Positions 1 to 9,063 of a DNA stretch of 64,000 nucleotides are shown here, piece after piece. Within the stretch, counting starts at the first letter, position 1; the number at the start of each line of letters is the position of its first letter. Where the stretch lies: assembly GCA_944390005.1 (NCBI GenBank), contig CALXOJ010000001.1, forward strand, positions 80,363 through 144,362, written 5' to 3'. Below the pieces are notes generated by a model. That model saw nothing but the letters and a program-made list of their open reading frames with translations, was not told the DNA's origin and made no database searches. Both the position numbers and the translations under genes were made by a program. The DNA comes from an uncultured Spirochaetota bacterium. Its GTDB lineage: Bacteria > Spirochaetota > Spirochaetia > JAFGXN01.

Positions 1-132
1 CCGAATGTTAAAATCAATATCAATACGGCCGAATATACCGTTCACAACGAACTGAAATGGGTTACTTTTTTCCGCGAAGGGCCGATGATAAAAATGAAGG
101 AATTTTCTGTCAATAAAGAGGATTTAAAGTAG
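1..132 (+). CDS. C-terminal end of a FapA/DUF342-like protein (partial)
   Basis: The frame is open from base 1 to a TAG at 130-132 and encodes the last 43 residues of a gene that begins outside the window. The fragment has the alternating small-hydrophobic strands and the VTFFREG ending that I associate with the C-terminal beta-helix of FapA/DUF342 flagellar-assembly proteins, which in treponemes are followed by small flagellum-linked genes. The stop codon overlaps the GTG start of the next gene by one base, so the two are translationally adjacent. The family call rests on a short tail and on context only. Confidence 0.5.
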   Translation, partial: PNVKININTAEYTVHNELKWVTFFREGPMIKMKEFSVNKEDLK

Positions 133-467
133 TGGCGGTTCAACCGATCGATATTCAGGTGAATTTTTCTCAACTCAATACGGTTAGTGCGGAGCAAACA
201 ATGGCTAAACAAGCCGCTTTGGCGGCGGACGCCGATTCAACCCGACGAATGATCGCCGAGTCGCTGATTCGTTCCGAGCGGGTCAAAAAAATTGATAATG
301 ATATGAACGGAGTCTCCGCCATTCGTGATGATGAGGAAGAGGCTGCCGGAAAAAAATTTGATGAAAATTCTTCTCCCAAAAAAGAAGAAGCGCCGGCTGC
401 AGCGAAGAAGAAAATCGTTTTTATTGATGATCCCGATAAAGGACGGGAAGTTGATCTGATGTGCTGA
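132..467 (+). CDS. Small conserved spirochaetal hypothetical protein
   Basis: An acidic, mostly helical 111-residue protein with no signal peptide or membrane segment. It starts with GTG at 132, overlapping the stop of the upstream gene by one base. The N-terminus (AVQPIDIQVNFSQLNTVSAEQ) resembles short treponemal proteins encoded next to fapA-like genes; the middle is rich in Ala, Glu, Lys and Asp and ends in a Lys-rich KKKIVFIDDPDKG segment followed by a hydrophobic tail. I do not recognise an enzymatic motif. Its position between a FapA-like gene and a membrane-anchored coiled-coil gene suggests a flagellar or motility accessory role, which is inference. Confidence 0.65.
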   Translation: MAVQPIDIQVNFSQLNTVSAEQTMAKQAALAADADSTRRMIAESLIRSERVKKIDNDMNGVSAIRDDEEEAAGKKFDENSSPKKEEAPAAAKKKIVFIDDPDKGREVDLMC

Positions 468-479
468 GTTAAGACAGAA

Positions 480-965
480 ATGTTGTGGCTGCTTCTTTTA
501 GATGTTATTGGTCTTATTTGTATTTATTTTCTTCTAAGACAGAAACTGCGGCGCGATATAGGCGTTGAAAATCAAATTGACCGTATTCGTACTCATTTTA
601 ATGATTTAACCGTCGATATGAACGGTGCGACTTCTCGGAATATCGAATTACTTGAAAATCGTATAAAAGAAGCAAAAAAGCTGATTCGCCGACTTGATGC
701 GGCGATCTATGAAGCTCGCAAAACAGGCACTGAAGCTCCGAAGGTGTCGAATTCCGCTGAACCGATCAGGGAGATCAGGGAAGAAGAAGTCGAAGAGGAC
801 GCTGCTGTCAGACCGCCGATCTCTGAGGTTGAACGGGAAACAATTTTAAAATGGGCTCAAAAGGGAATGTCTTCCGAAGAAATTGCCGAACTTTCGGGAA
901 GGCAATTACAGGAAGTGGAATTGATTGTTTCATTTTCGAAGGCGGCAGAAAACAGCAAAACATAA
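480..965 (+). CDS. Membrane-anchored coiled-coil protein with C-terminal HTH-like segment (SwrB/DUF6115-like)
   Basis: A 161-residue protein with one N-terminal membrane helix (about residues 2-18), a basic stop (RQKLRR), a long coiled coil (about 35-85), an acidic linker and a C-terminal stretch of about 40 residues (ETILKWAQKGMSSEEIAELS) that reads like a small helix-turn-helix. This architecture matches the DUF6115/SwrB-type proteins found beside flagellar genes in other bacteria, where the C-terminal segment is a protein-interaction element. The gene begins 12 bases after the preceding stop, so the three left-edge genes probably form one operon. The family assignment is from memory of the architecture and is not certain. 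Confidence 0.6.
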   Translation: MLWLLLLDVIGLICIYFLLRQKLRRDIGVENQIDRIRTHFNDLTVDMNGATSRNIELLENRIKEAKKLIRRLDAAIYEARKTGTEAPKVSNSAEPIREIREEEVEEDAAVRPPISEVERETILKWAQKGMSSEEIAELSGRQLQEVELIVSFSKAAENSKT

Positions 966-1005
966 AAAAAGCGGCATACAACCGGATTTTAATTATGTAC
1001 GCCGC
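964..1005 (-). terminator. Terminator of the lepB-PBP-DUF115 operon
   Basis: Arms 971-979 and 997-1005 pair with one wobble around a 17-base loop, and on the minus strand they are followed by seven T (970-964). It lies about 50 bases beyond the stop of the minus-strand DUF115 gene, where an operon end is expected. Confidence 0.55.
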
Positions 1006-1054
1006 CCTGCTGTACTTTTATTATCGGACAGCTCAAAAAATACTTAACAATTTT

Positions 1055-2347
1055 TTATTCAAAGAGACGGCTTTTTACTGTCATGCCGTCGATTCGGCTG
1101 CCGCGAAAATCAATGCGGATGCACTCTTTCGCATATTCGGCAAACCAGCGGCGGTAAAGATCCATTCGTTGGTCTGACAGAATCGGCGCTCCGTTGCCGT
1201 CTTTCGCTTCGCTTTTCAGTGGTGAACGGAGCAGCGCATCGGATTGAGTTTCGGCGGGATTCAGGCGATCGCCGGAGAAAAGAGCTTTTTCTTCAAAGAA
1301 AGAGCCTTTTGCGTGCGTTTTGCCGTCAGGATAACCGAGATCGATTCCAATCAAAAAAACAGTTTTCGGATTCATGAGACGTGCCGCTTCAACCGCGGTT
1401 GCGGCCACCGTTCCTCCCGAACCGAGAAAAGGAACGTGATATTTTTCGGCTGCGGCTGTTTCTCCCGGAAATCGCGATGCATAAAAAAGAATTTCTCTCC
1501 ACGGCTTTCTTATATTCAAAAAATAAGTCGATAACGGGGCAATCAATGTTATTCCTTTTGCATTGAAAAAAAAGAGATGCATTGCGTTATAAAATTGAGG
1601 GTCGCCTGTAACAACAAAATCGGGAGTTATGCCGTGTTTTTGTAAGACTGAAGCAGCTGTGTCAACAGCCAGTAAAATCAGATCCGATCGGCAGTTCTTC
1701 ACTTCATCGATGTGGTCGTCCAACGTCGGACCTGCGCCGATAACCGCTGTCGGCCGCCCGATTGCGCGGTTTTTCAGCTCCATTACCGTGCGCGGCATTG
1801 CGCAGAAGAGCGGCAGTGTGCGTTTGATGTTTTGGGAAAAACGCTTTCCGTATTTTTTTAAAGTTGCGGAGTTGGTATTTTCGATTTGTCTGCGGTAGTT
1901 TGCCAATGCTCGAATGCGAGTGCAAATGGACGGAAACAGTTTTTCGACAGGCGGCGGAATCAACAGGGCGGTATTTGAAGAGGGATGATCGGAAAGAAAG
2001 AGAGAGAGTGTTGCTTCGCTGAAAGGTGTTAAAATACGGATGTTTTTCGGAAAATTCGTCATCAGTTCCGGATATTGCTGCCGCAAGACAGTATAAACGG
2101 AGGAATCGGGAACAATCATTAAAATGTCAGCTTTCGGAAACTGTTCGGCGATTTGCAGAGGCAGATATCCGAGACCGTTTTCGACAACGATGACGGCCTC
2201 TGTTTGCGAGGAGAGGGCGGCCGCGGTCTTTTCGGCCTCCCGGAGCGGATCATAGACGGAGTGCAGCGGAATTCCGTCAATCGAAAGGGAATAAGCACCC
2301 TGTCTTGAAGAAACAATGCAGAGATTCCGATTATTCGAGCTCGACAT
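1055..2347 (-). CDS. DUF115 (MptE-like/motility accessory factor-type) protein
   Basis: A 430-residue cytosolic protein of the DUF115 family, related to 6-hydroxymethylpterin diphosphokinase MptE and to the Maf/FlmG-type proteins that glycosylate flagellins. Visible family features are the AVIGAGPTLDDHI nucleotide-binding loop, the PDFVVTGDPQ segment, GSGGTVAATAVEAARLM, and the FLIGIDLGYPDGKTHAKGS block near the C-terminus. I chose the ATG at 2347, 17 bases inside the end of the PBP gene, because the family-like sequence starts there; an upstream ATG at 2401 would add 18 residues that look like read-through of the PBP frame. It is the last gene of the lepB-PBP unit. In spirochaetes DUF115 proteins are candidates for flagellin modification, which is inference here. 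Confidence 0.75.
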   Translation of the reverse strand: MSSSNNRNLCIVSSRQGAYSLSIDGIPLHSVYDPLREAEKTAAALSSQTEAVIVVENGLGYLPLQIAEQFPKADILMIVPDSSVYTVLRQQYPELMTNFPKNIRILTPFSEATLSLFLSDHPSSNTALLIPPPVEKLFPSICTRIRALANYRRQIENTNSATLKKYGKRFSQNIKRTLPLFCAMPRTVMELKNRAIGRPTAVIGAGPTLDDHIDEVKNCRSDLILLAVDTAASVLQKHGITPDFVVTGDPQFYNAMHLFFFNAKGITLIAPLSTYFLNIRKPWREILFYASRFPGETAAAEKYHVPFLGSGGTVAATAVEAARLMNPKTVFLIGIDLGYPDGKTHAKGSFFEEKALFSGDRLNPAETQSDALLRSPLKSEAKDGNGAPILSDQRMDLYRRWFAEYAKECIRIDFRGSRIDGMTVKSRLFE

Positions 2348-4313
2348 AAATGACAGCGTCTTTCTGTAGCACGGAGTTTGGTTCGGGACTTTGAGATACA
2401 ACTTTTCCCTCTCCGGTGATGTGAAATTTAAAATTTTTAGAGTAAAGTCCGATTAAATCCCGTTTGGAAAGACCGATTAAGTCGGGAACTTTTCCGGAAG
2501 TTGGAGTCGGAATTGAGTTTGCCGGATTTGTTTTTAATTTATCGGAAATTTCATAAAGAGAGTCGGTTTCTTTATAGACATTCAAGTAAAGAATCAACTT
2601 CTCTGCCAAATTTCTGACCAACGGCGCCGTGACGTTGCTGCCGTAAATGCTTCCGGCCCGAGGAGAGAAAACGGCTCCGTAAACAATAAAACGCGGTTTT
2701 TCAGCCGGAAAAAGCGTTAGCGCTGATGCAACGTACTTGTCATCATAATATCTTTTATTTTGTTCATCGAAAATTTGAGCGGTTCCCGTTTTTGAGGCTA
2801 ACCGAATTCCGTTGACAGCGGTTTTTCTGGCCAATCCGCCTTCGGTTCCTTCCGTCATCATTTTCAGGATATTTTGAACAGTTTTATAAGAGAGGACTTC
2901 TTCAGAAATTGCGACACGGGCAGCGGCCACTTCATTTCCTTCCGAATCTCGAATAGATTTGATAACGTGGGGACGCAGCAGGCGGCCTTCATTGGCGAAA
3001 ACTGTTGCGGCAGTAACGATTTGTAATGCGGTCGTTGAAATTTCCTGCCCCATGGTAATTGTTGCAAGACTGCGTCCGGACCATGACGACGGACGACGCA
3101 GGACTCCTTTGTTTTCATTGCTGAGTCCCAATCCGATGCGCTGCCCGAAGCCAAAGTTGCGCAGTTTTGTATATAATTCATTTTTGCTCAAATACTCCGT
3201 TGATGTGCATGCCGCTGTATTGCAGGAAAGAACAATGGCATCTTTCGGAAATACCCGACCGTGTGGCGTTACACATTGAATGACAGACGGAGGAGTGCCT
3301 GTTCCGGGAATTTCATATGATGCTCGGCAGAAAAGTTCTTGGTTCAGAGGGATTCGTCCGGTATCTAACGCACAGGCAACGGTAAAAATTTTTAAAACCG
3401 ATCCCGGTTCAAAAGCATAAGAAATGGCGCGGTTCATACGCGAAGAAGAATCTGATTTATTGTAAAAATTCGGGTTAAAAGTCGGCGCATTTTCCATAGC
3501 CAGAATTTCTCCCGTTTGAGCATCCATAACGATGAAAATCGCCGCATCTGCCTTCTCTTCCGTCATTGCCGTTTTGGCCTGTTGTGCAGCCATGTATTGA
3601 ATTTGTGTGTCGATAGTCAGATAAACGTCTCGGGTAATCACAACGCTGTCGACAACTTTATTTGCGGACAAATCTTCGTCGTAGATCTTTTCAACCCCTT
3701 CCCGCGCAATTCCGTCAAAATCAACAAATCCCAAAATGTGCGCCGCCAGCTCACCTTTCGGATAACTGCGGCCTTGATTCTCTTCGATAAATTGATTGAG
3801 CCGCAAAATCGGATAACGATCAACTTTTTCTTCCGCAGACGCTGTTTGAATTTCATTCCGTTGAGAAGCGGCAGCATTGATTTCGTCAACTTTGACCGAC
3901 AGTGCTGCAATTTCTTCTTTGGAAGCACGGCGTTTATAGAGGCGGTATTTCCCGCCTTTGCTCAAATCGGTAAAAATTTCCTTTGCCGGAATGTTTAAAA
4001 CTGAAGATAAAATCTCGGCAGCCATTTGATATTCTTTGAAATCGCCTTCTGTTTGGACTTTGTAAACAATATCAGTGAAAGTTGTTTGTGTTGCCAATAA
4101 GGATCCGTTTCGGTCTCTGATATTTCCGCGATGTTCGGCGGCATAATCGGAAATTTGCATGGTTCGTCCGGCGGTTGATTGATTGCCGACCATGAGCGAG
4201 GCGTAGCGAAATAAAATAATCAGCGACGCTGTAAGCACCAGCGCGGCCGTCGCTAAAATTCCTTTTTTGCCTATTTTTACCGATTTGTTTATCCGATTTT
4301 GCTTTTTTATCAT
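2331..4313 (-). CDS. ftsI: Penicillin-binding protein, FtsI/PBP2-class transpeptidase with PASTA domain
   Basis: A class B penicillin-binding protein of 660 residues that cross-links peptidoglycan in the periplasm. It has a cytoplasmic basic tail and one membrane helix (about 19-43), a PBP-dimer domain (about 55-235), and a transpeptidase domain with the active-site tetrad SVLK (305-308), SCN (363-365) and KTG (508-510). A single PASTA domain occupies about 606-660. It starts 22 bases after lepB on the minus strand with a GAGGA Shine-Dalgarno sequence, and its last codons overlap the DUF115 start. The combination with PASTA fits the FtsI/SpoVD group; whether it serves division or elongation cannot be read from sequence alone. 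Confidence 0.88.
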   Translation of the reverse strand: MIKKQNRINKSVKIGKKGILATAALVLTASLIILFRYASLMVGNQSTAGRTMQISDYAAEHRGNIRDRNGSLLATQTTFTDIVYKVQTEGDFKEYQMAAEILSSVLNIPAKEIFTDLSKGGKYRLYKRRASKEEIAALSVKVDEINAAASQRNEIQTASAEEKVDRYPILRLNQFIEENQGRSYPKGELAAHILGFVDFDGIAREGVEKIYDEDLSANKVVDSVVITRDVYLTIDTQIQYMAAQQAKTAMTEEKADAAIFIVMDAQTGEILAMENAPTFNPNFYNKSDSSSRMNRAISYAFEPGSVLKIFTVACALDTGRIPLNQELFCRASYEIPGTGTPPSVIQCVTPHGRVFPKDAIVLSCNTAACTSTEYLSKNELYTKLRNFGFGQRIGLGLSNENKGVLRRPSSWSGRSLATITMGQEISTTALQIVTAATVFANEGRLLRPHVIKSIRDSEGNEVAAARVAISEEVLSYKTVQNILKMMTEGTEGGLARKTAVNGIRLASKTGTAQIFDEQNKRYYDDKYVASALTLFPAEKPRFIVYGAVFSPRAGSIYGSNVTAPLVRNLAEKLILYLNVYKETDSLYEISDKLKTNPANSIPTPTSGKVPDLIGLSKRDLIGLYSKNFKFHITGEGKVVSQSPEPNSVLQKDAVIYVELE

Positions 4314-4335
4314 AAGTCCTCTTGAAAAATCGTTT

Positions 4336-4869
4336 TTAACCGTGTTCTGAAGAAGCGTCTTCGATTCTCGCCGATATTTTAAAAAGTACTTTTCCCTGAA
4401 CGCGGTCGATTGTCACAAATCCGAAATCCCGGGAATCTGTCGAATGGCTGCGGTTGTCTCCCAACAGGAATATAGCATGTTTCGGAATTTTTGTAAAATC
4501 TTCGAATAAATATTTTTTGGAATCGGAAATATGAAGAACTTCTCCGTTGATTGAGATTGTATTTGGATCAATGAAGTTGATAAGATCTCCTTCCGTTGCA
4601 AGAACCCTTTTGATTAAAAGTTGGTTTGTTTGCGGACTTTTGAAAATTACAATATCGTTGCGAAGAATTTTCGCATGCGTTCTGCTTGATAAAAACCTTT
4701 TTCCGTTATATAATGAAAGAACCACAATACGGTCGCCTTTACGGAGTGTAGGGTTCATCGAATCGCCGTCGATTCGTTTGATATCAAAAGATGCGGAGAG
4801 GATGACGGCCCAAAAGATTAGAAAAAGAGGGAATAGAAAAAATCGAAAGATTTTTTTTAAGGCGAACAT
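4336..4869 (-). CDS. lepB: Signal peptidase I
   Basis: A membrane serine protease that removes signal peptides from exported proteins. From the chosen start the protein has 177 residues: one membrane helix (about 7-27), then the catalytic Ser37 in DGDSMNP, the general base Lys87 in LLIKRVLA, and the GDNRSHSTDSR box. The open frame extends 48 codons further upstream, but that part has no family features and reaches back towards the divergent M23 gene, so I start at the ATG at 4867-4869. It is the first gene of the minus-strand unit lepB-PBP-DUF115. The protein is short for the family, with little beyond the catalytic core. Confidence 0.88.
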   Translation of the reverse strand: MFALKKIFRFFLFPLFLIFWAVILSASFDIKRIDGDSMNPTLRKGDRIVVLSLYNGKRFLSSRTHAKILRNDIVIFKSPQTNQLLIKRVLATEGDLINFIDPNTISINGEVLHISDSKKYLFEDFTKIPKHAIFLLGDNRSHSTDSRDFGFVTIDRVQGKVLFKISARIEDASSEHG

Positions 4870-4919
4870 AAATGTTAAACTCGCATAAAAAATAACCGAT
4901 ATAACAGTATCGTTGTTAT

Positions 4920-4925
4920 TATAAT
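4920..4925 (+). promoter_or_regulatory. -10 box of the M23 peptidase-glgA unit
   Basis: A perfect TATAAT lies 31 bases before the ATG at 4957; no good -35 element is visible at 16-18 bases upstream. An AAGGG Shine-Dalgarno sequence at 4945-4949 follows, so the predicted leader is about 25 bases. Confidence 0.5.
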
Positions 4926-4956
4926 GCTGACTGCAGAATGAAACAAGGGCTTCCCT

Positions 4957-6006
4957 ATGAAAAGAGAGAGAAAATATTTTTATAAAAAACGCAATAATGC
5001 AATTCATTTTCAATTTGATAAGGCATCCCGGTTTTACAATCGGTTAAAAGGGCTCGTTACAAAGCGGCGTTTGGGGGTTGCCTGCGGTTCAATTACTGCT
5101 GTTTTTCTTTTTTCGGCGTTTGCGGTCTTTCCGTTTTCCACGGAACGGTTGGTTGATATAGATTCGCATGAAGAAGAGTTTTCTTTGCAATTTATTGCCG
5201 AATACTATCAAATGGATTATTCCGGCGTCGGAAGCGGCGGCGATATGGAACAGGAAATTGAAATGTTCAAAGAATTCGCCTACACGACGTACACGATTCA
5301 GCCCGGAGATACACTGGAAGGAATTGGCCGCGACAACAAAGTTTCGTTGGATACATTGATCAGTTACAATAATATCAAAGACTGCCGCCGCCTGATTCCG
5401 GGAACCGATTTGCGCATTCCCAATTTAGACGGGGTTTTGCATAAAATCAAAAAAGGCGATACGTTGGAGTCGATTGCCAAGCAGTACGATGTTAACATAA
5501 ACAACATTATTGACAGCAATAATTTGGAATCGGAAGTTTTGGCTGTCGGCAATCAAATTTTTGTCCCGGGCGGAAAGTTAAGCGAATACGAATTAAAAAA
5601 AGCTATCGGCAATCTGGTGATTTGGCCGTGCACCGGACGGCTGACATCTTATTTTGGCTACCGAGCCGATCCTTTCACCGGAAAACGGTCGTTTCACACC
5701 GGAATCGATATTGCTAATTATCGAGGAGCTCCGATTCGGGCCGCCATGAGCGGAAAAGTCGTTCTCAACGATTACCGTCCGCGCGGATACGGTCGGTATG
5801 TCGTCATTCAGCATTCGAACGGATTGAAAACGCTCTACGGTCACCTGAACAAATCGTTTGTCCGTTCGGGACAATGGGTGGAACAGGGACAGTTGATCGG
5901 CGAAATGGGCACGACGGGATACAGTACAGGCAATCACCTCCATTTTACGATTTACGAACACGGCCGCCTGGTCAACCCTTTCAATTACTTGTCGGGTAAC
6001 AGATGA
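4957..6006 (+). CDS. LysM-M23 family envelope metallopeptidase
   Basis: A 349-residue cell-wall peptidase or peptidoglycan-binding protein. A basic cytoplasmic N-terminus is followed by one membrane helix (about 38-60), two LysM domains (about 111-154 and 161-204) and a C-terminal M23 (LytM) domain. The zinc and catalytic residues are all present: H247 and D251 in HTGID, H296 in YGHL, and H327 and H329 in GNHLHF, so it should be active rather than a degenerate EnvC/NlpD activator. Its stop overlaps the start of glgA (ATGA at 6003-6006), so the two genes are translationally coupled although functionally unrelated. It is transcribed divergently from lepB. Confidence 0.9.
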   Translation: MKRERKYFYKKRNNAIHFQFDKASRFYNRLKGLVTKRRLGVACGSITAVFLFSAFAVFPFSTERLVDIDSHEEEFSLQFIAEYYQMDYSGVGSGGDMEQEIEMFKEFAYTTYTIQPGDTLEGIGRDNKVSLDTLISYNNIKDCRRLIPGTDLRIPNLDGVLHKIKKGDTLESIAKQYDVNINNIIDSNNLESEVLAVGNQIFVPGGKLSEYELKKAIGNLVIWPCTGRLTSYFGYRADPFTGKRSFHTGIDIANYRGAPIRAAMSGKVVLNDYRPRGYGRYVVIQHSNGLKTLYGHLNKSFVRSGQWVEQGQLIGEMGTTGYSTGNHLHFTIYEHGRLVNPFNYLSGNR

Positions 6007-7418
6007 AAAAAAAAGCAGCCGTTGCGTTTGTATCAGCAGAAGCGGCTCCGTTTTCTCAAACGGGAGGATTGGGCGATGTCGTTCCCGCATTGGCGGAAGC
6101 TTTTGTCAACGAAGGAGTTTCCGTCACGGTTTTTCTGCCGTTTTATCGAAAAAATGCCGGATTAAAAACCGCCCGTTTACCGATTTCGTTTTGTGTTGAT
6201 GAATCAATCACATCCGAAAAAACACTTTTTTCTGCACTTAACCGCAACGGGGTTGAATACATTTTTGTCAAAAGTCCGGGAATTTTTACCGACGGCGAAT
6301 ACGGTGACTGTAACGGAGCTTATGCAGACAACTGCTGCCGTTTTTCCCTTTTCTGCCGCTCAGTTGCCGGTTACTTAATCGAATGCGGCCGTTCGTTTGA
6401 CATTATTCACTGCCACGATTGGCAAACCGGTTTGCTGCCTGCATTGCTGAAACGGCATCGTTTTTCCGCTAAAACTGTCTTTACAATACACAATTTGGCG
6501 TATCAGGGAGAGTTTGACGATAATTTTATCGCTTATACGGGTTTACGGAAAGATGATTTTGCGGTTGAAAATCATTGCAGCGTCAATTTCATGCGCGCGG
6601 CATTAAAAGCAGCCGATAAGATCACAACAGTCTCTCCGACATACGCAAGAGAAATTCTTGAATCGGGAAACGGCTGCGGAATGGAGGATTTGCTTCGTTC
6701 GCGCGGAGATTGTTTTTGCGGCATTCTGAATGGAATCGACGTCAGCGAGTGGAATCCGGAGAGCGACAGTTTCATTCCGTATTCATATTCGCTTTCCGAT
6801 TTTTCGGGAAAGAGTCAAAACAAAGCTTTTTTTATGGAGGAAAACGGATTAAAAAATCCACAGCGGCCTTTGTTTGTGATGATTTCCCGATTGGCGCGAC
6901 AAAAGGGAATTGAAGCGTTGTACGGAGAAAACGGCGCTGTCGAACGGCTACTGACTCAATTCGATCTCAATTTAGCGGTCATCGGTACCGGCGATCCGGA
7001 GACGGAGCAGAAAATTAAAGACCTCTCCGAACGGTATGAAAACTTTTCCGGGACGGTCGCGTTCTCTTCAAGGCTCTCTCATTTAGCCGAAGCCGCCGGC
7101 GACTTTTTTTTGATGCCGTCATTGTATGAGCCATGCGGATTGAATCAGCTTTATTCACTGCGATATGGAACCATTCCTTTGGTAACGGCGACCGGCGGGT
7201 TAGCTGATACGGTTTGCACCGATACCGATCTCTCGGTTCGAACCGGCATCCGCATTCCCGGAAATTCGGCGGATGATATCGTTGCCGCTGTTGCGGATGC
7301 ACTTCGGCTTTATGCTGACGGACCGGCGGCGGTTGACGCTGTTCGTCGGAACGGTATGAGCCGCGATTTTTCATGGCGTGCGTCATGCATTGAATATTTA
7401 AACTTCTATAACAGTTGA
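6003..7418 (+). CDS. glgA: Glycogen synthase (ADP-glucose type)
   Basis: GT5-family glycogen synthase of 471 residues, which transfers glucose from ADP-glucose to the growing alpha-1,4-glucan. The N-terminal Rossmann domain has the substrate loop QTGGLGDVVPAL at about 19-30 and the HCHDWQTGLLP motif; the C-terminal domain has SRLARQKG and the acceptor-donor motif PSLYEPCGLNQLYSLRYGTIPLV. Length and motif order are normal. The ATG overlaps the stop of the M23 peptidase gene. glgC lies 302 bases downstream in the same direction with its own promoter, so the two glycogen genes are adjacent but probably separately transcribed. Confidence 0.92.
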   Translation: MKKKAAVAFVSAEAAPFSQTGGLGDVVPALAEAFVNEGVSVTVFLPFYRKNAGLKTARLPISFCVDESITSEKTLFSALNRNGVEYIFVKSPGIFTDGEYGDCNGAYADNCCRFSLFCRSVAGYLIECGRSFDIIHCHDWQTGLLPALLKRHRFSAKTVFTIHNLAYQGEFDDNFIAYTGLRKDDFAVENHCSVNFMRAALKAADKITTVSPTYAREILESGNGCGMEDLLRSRGDCFCGILNGIDVSEWNPESDSFIPYSYSLSDFSGKSQNKAFFMEENGLKNPQRPLFVMISRLARQKGIEALYGENGAVERLLTQFDLNLAVIGTGDPETEQKIKDLSERYENFSGTVAFSSRLSHLAEAAGDFFLMPSLYEPCGLNQLYSLRYGTIPLVTATGGLADTVCTDTDLSVRTGIRIPGNSADDIVAAVADALRLYADGPAAVDAVRRNGMSRDFSWRASCIEYLNFYNS

Positions 7419-7720
7419 TTTTTCAAAAGATGATCTTTTTGTGCTTCTCTGGCTTCCTATTTGCGCAATGAAAGGGCGTAAATCATAATTTCTTTTGTAA
7501 ATAACAACACTTTTTGATACAGATTTCGACTGTTTTTCCGTGAATGGATTTGAAAAGAGTCTGCCGTTAGAAAATATTCACGTTGATTTTGATTTGAGAA
7601 GGTCGCGTTGATAAAGATTTTTTGAGATTTATGCGGCAGCTGCGGAAATCATCTCGATTTAAAGAAAAAAATTGTTGCATTTTCAGTCTCGCGGATTAAA
7701 ATAAAGGTGAGAGGTAAACG
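7419..7720. other. A+T-rich intergenic region between glgA and glgC
   Basis: About 300 bases without a coding frame that I would support. It contains no clear terminator for glgA and no riboswitch-like structure that I can see. The only signal is the glgC promoter near its right end (7675-7702). Confidence 0.6.
7675..7702 (+). promoter_or_regulatory. glgC promoter
   Basis: A TTGCAT -35 element (7675-7680) and a TAAAAT -10 element (7697-7702) are separated by 16 bases. The predicted start is about 12 bases before the ATG at 7721 and leaves a GAGAGG Shine-Dalgarno sequence in the leader. Confidence 0.5.
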
Positions 7721-9007
7721 ATGGACAGTAATCATGTGATCGCAATTGTTTTAGGCGGCGGCAAAGGGACTCGGCTTTATCCGTTGACGAAGGTCAGATC
7801 AAAACCGGCTGTTCCGTTCGGAGGCAAATATCGGCTGGTCGATATTCCGATTTCTAACTGTATCAATGCGGGGTTTAAACAAATTTTCATTTTGACTCAG
7901 TTCAACTCTGTGTCTTTGCATCAGCATTTATCCAATACTTATATTTTCGATGTTTTCAGCAATGGATTTGTCGAAATTTTGGCGGCCGAGCAGAATTTCA
8001 ATAATAACAGCGGTTGGTACGAAGGAACAGCTGATGCAGTCCGCAAGAATTTTTCTCATTTGCACGACCGCAAACCGTCGCACTACATCATTCTTTCCGG
8101 AGATCAGCTTTACAGCATGGATTTGCGGGATATGTTTAACAAGCACGTTGAAAGCAAGGCTAAAATTACTATTGCTTGTCATCCCGTCAGTCGGACGGAA
8201 GCGGCAGAGTTGGGAATTCTCTCCACCGATGACAAGGGACGTATTCAGAAATTTTTAGAAAAACCGGGATTGGAAGCTAATATTGATGAATATCGAATTC
8301 CTGAGAAGATGCGCAGCCGGCTGCCGAAATTGGCAGACAAAGAGTATCTCGGATCCATGGGAATGTACATCTTTGATGCAGAGACGCTGGATCAGGCGCT
8401 GGATAACGAGTTCACCGATTTCGGAAAAGAGATCATTCCTTATATGATTCAGAAAAGTAAAGTCAATTCATATGTTTATGAAGGATATTGGGAAGACATT
8501 GGAACTATCCGGTCGTTTTATGACGCAAACATTAATTTGGCGACTGTCAACCCCGAATTCAACTTTTACGATGAAAAACTTCCGATTTACACTCACCGTC
8601 GTCATTTGCCGGCGACAAAAATCAATTTTTGTACCATTTCGCAGTCATTGGCGGCTGAAGGCAGTATTATTACAAACGCCAATATCATGAACAGTGTTAT
8701 TGGAATTCGAAGTGTCATTGAATCCGGAACAACATTAAGCGGGGTTATTACTCTTGGCGCCAAATATTACGAAACAGAGCCGGAGAAACAGCGAAACCGA
8801 GAAAAAGGAATTCCGAATATTGGAATCGGACGCAACTGCTCCATTAAAAACACAATTATTGATCAGAATGCCCGTATCGGTGAAAATTGCAGTATCGGTT
8901 ATCAGGATATTCCGAGAGCTGACGGCGATTACGGCTCTTACTGTATTAAAGACGGAATCATTGTAATTGTCAAAGAAGCGATCATTCCCAACGGAACGGT
9001 TATTTGA
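7721..9007 (+). CDS. glgC: Glucose-1-phosphate adenylyltransferase
   Basis: ADP-glucose pyrophosphorylase of 428 residues, which makes ADP-glucose from ATP and glucose-1-phosphate, the committed step of glycogen synthesis. The N-terminal nucleotidyltransferase domain has LGGGKGTRLYPLTKVRSKPA at about 12-31 and the conserved VDIPISNC segment; the sugar-phosphate site LEKPG and the YWEDIGTIRSFYDAN block follow, and a left-handed beta-helix with hexapeptide repeats forms the C-terminal third. It is preceded by its own promoter and followed by a strong hairpin terminator. It provides the substrate of the GlgA encoded just upstream. Confidence 0.94.
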   Translation: MDSNHVIAIVLGGGKGTRLYPLTKVRSKPAVPFGGKYRLVDIPISNCINAGFKQIFILTQFNSVSLHQHLSNTYIFDVFSNGFVEILAAEQNFNNNSGWYEGTADAVRKNFSHLHDRKPSHYIILSGDQLYSMDLRDMFNKHVESKAKITIACHPVSRTEAAELGILSTDDKGRIQKFLEKPGLEANIDEYRIPEKMRSRLPKLADKEYLGSMGMYIFDAETLDQALDNEFTDFGKEIIPYMIQKSKVNSYVYEGYWEDIGTIRSFYDANINLATVNPEFNFYDEKLPIYTHRRHLPATKINFCTISQSLAAEGSIITNANIMNSVIGIRSVIESGTTLSGVITLGAKYYETEPEKQRNREKGIPNIGIGRNCSIKNTIIDQNARIGENCSIGYQDIPRADGDYGSYCIKDGIIVIVKEAIIPNGTVI

Positions 9008-9021
9008 TCAGCCGTTACACA

Positions 9022-9050
9022 AAACGCCGTCCGAAAGGGCGGCGTTTCTT
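9022..9050 (+). terminator. glgC terminator
   Basis: An 11-bp stem (9022-9032 with 9037-9047, one G-T wobble) with a GAAA tetraloop, ending in GTTTCTT. The A-rich left flank means that it could also stop the convergent minus-strand gene, though the T-run on that side is short. Confidence 0.85.
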
Positions 9051-9063
9051 ATTGCAAATTGTT

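Noticed and set aside
7419..7460. A possible terminator after glgA (AAAAGATGATCTTTT)
   Set aside because: The loop would be too small and the stem is only A-T rich, so it is not a credible terminator.
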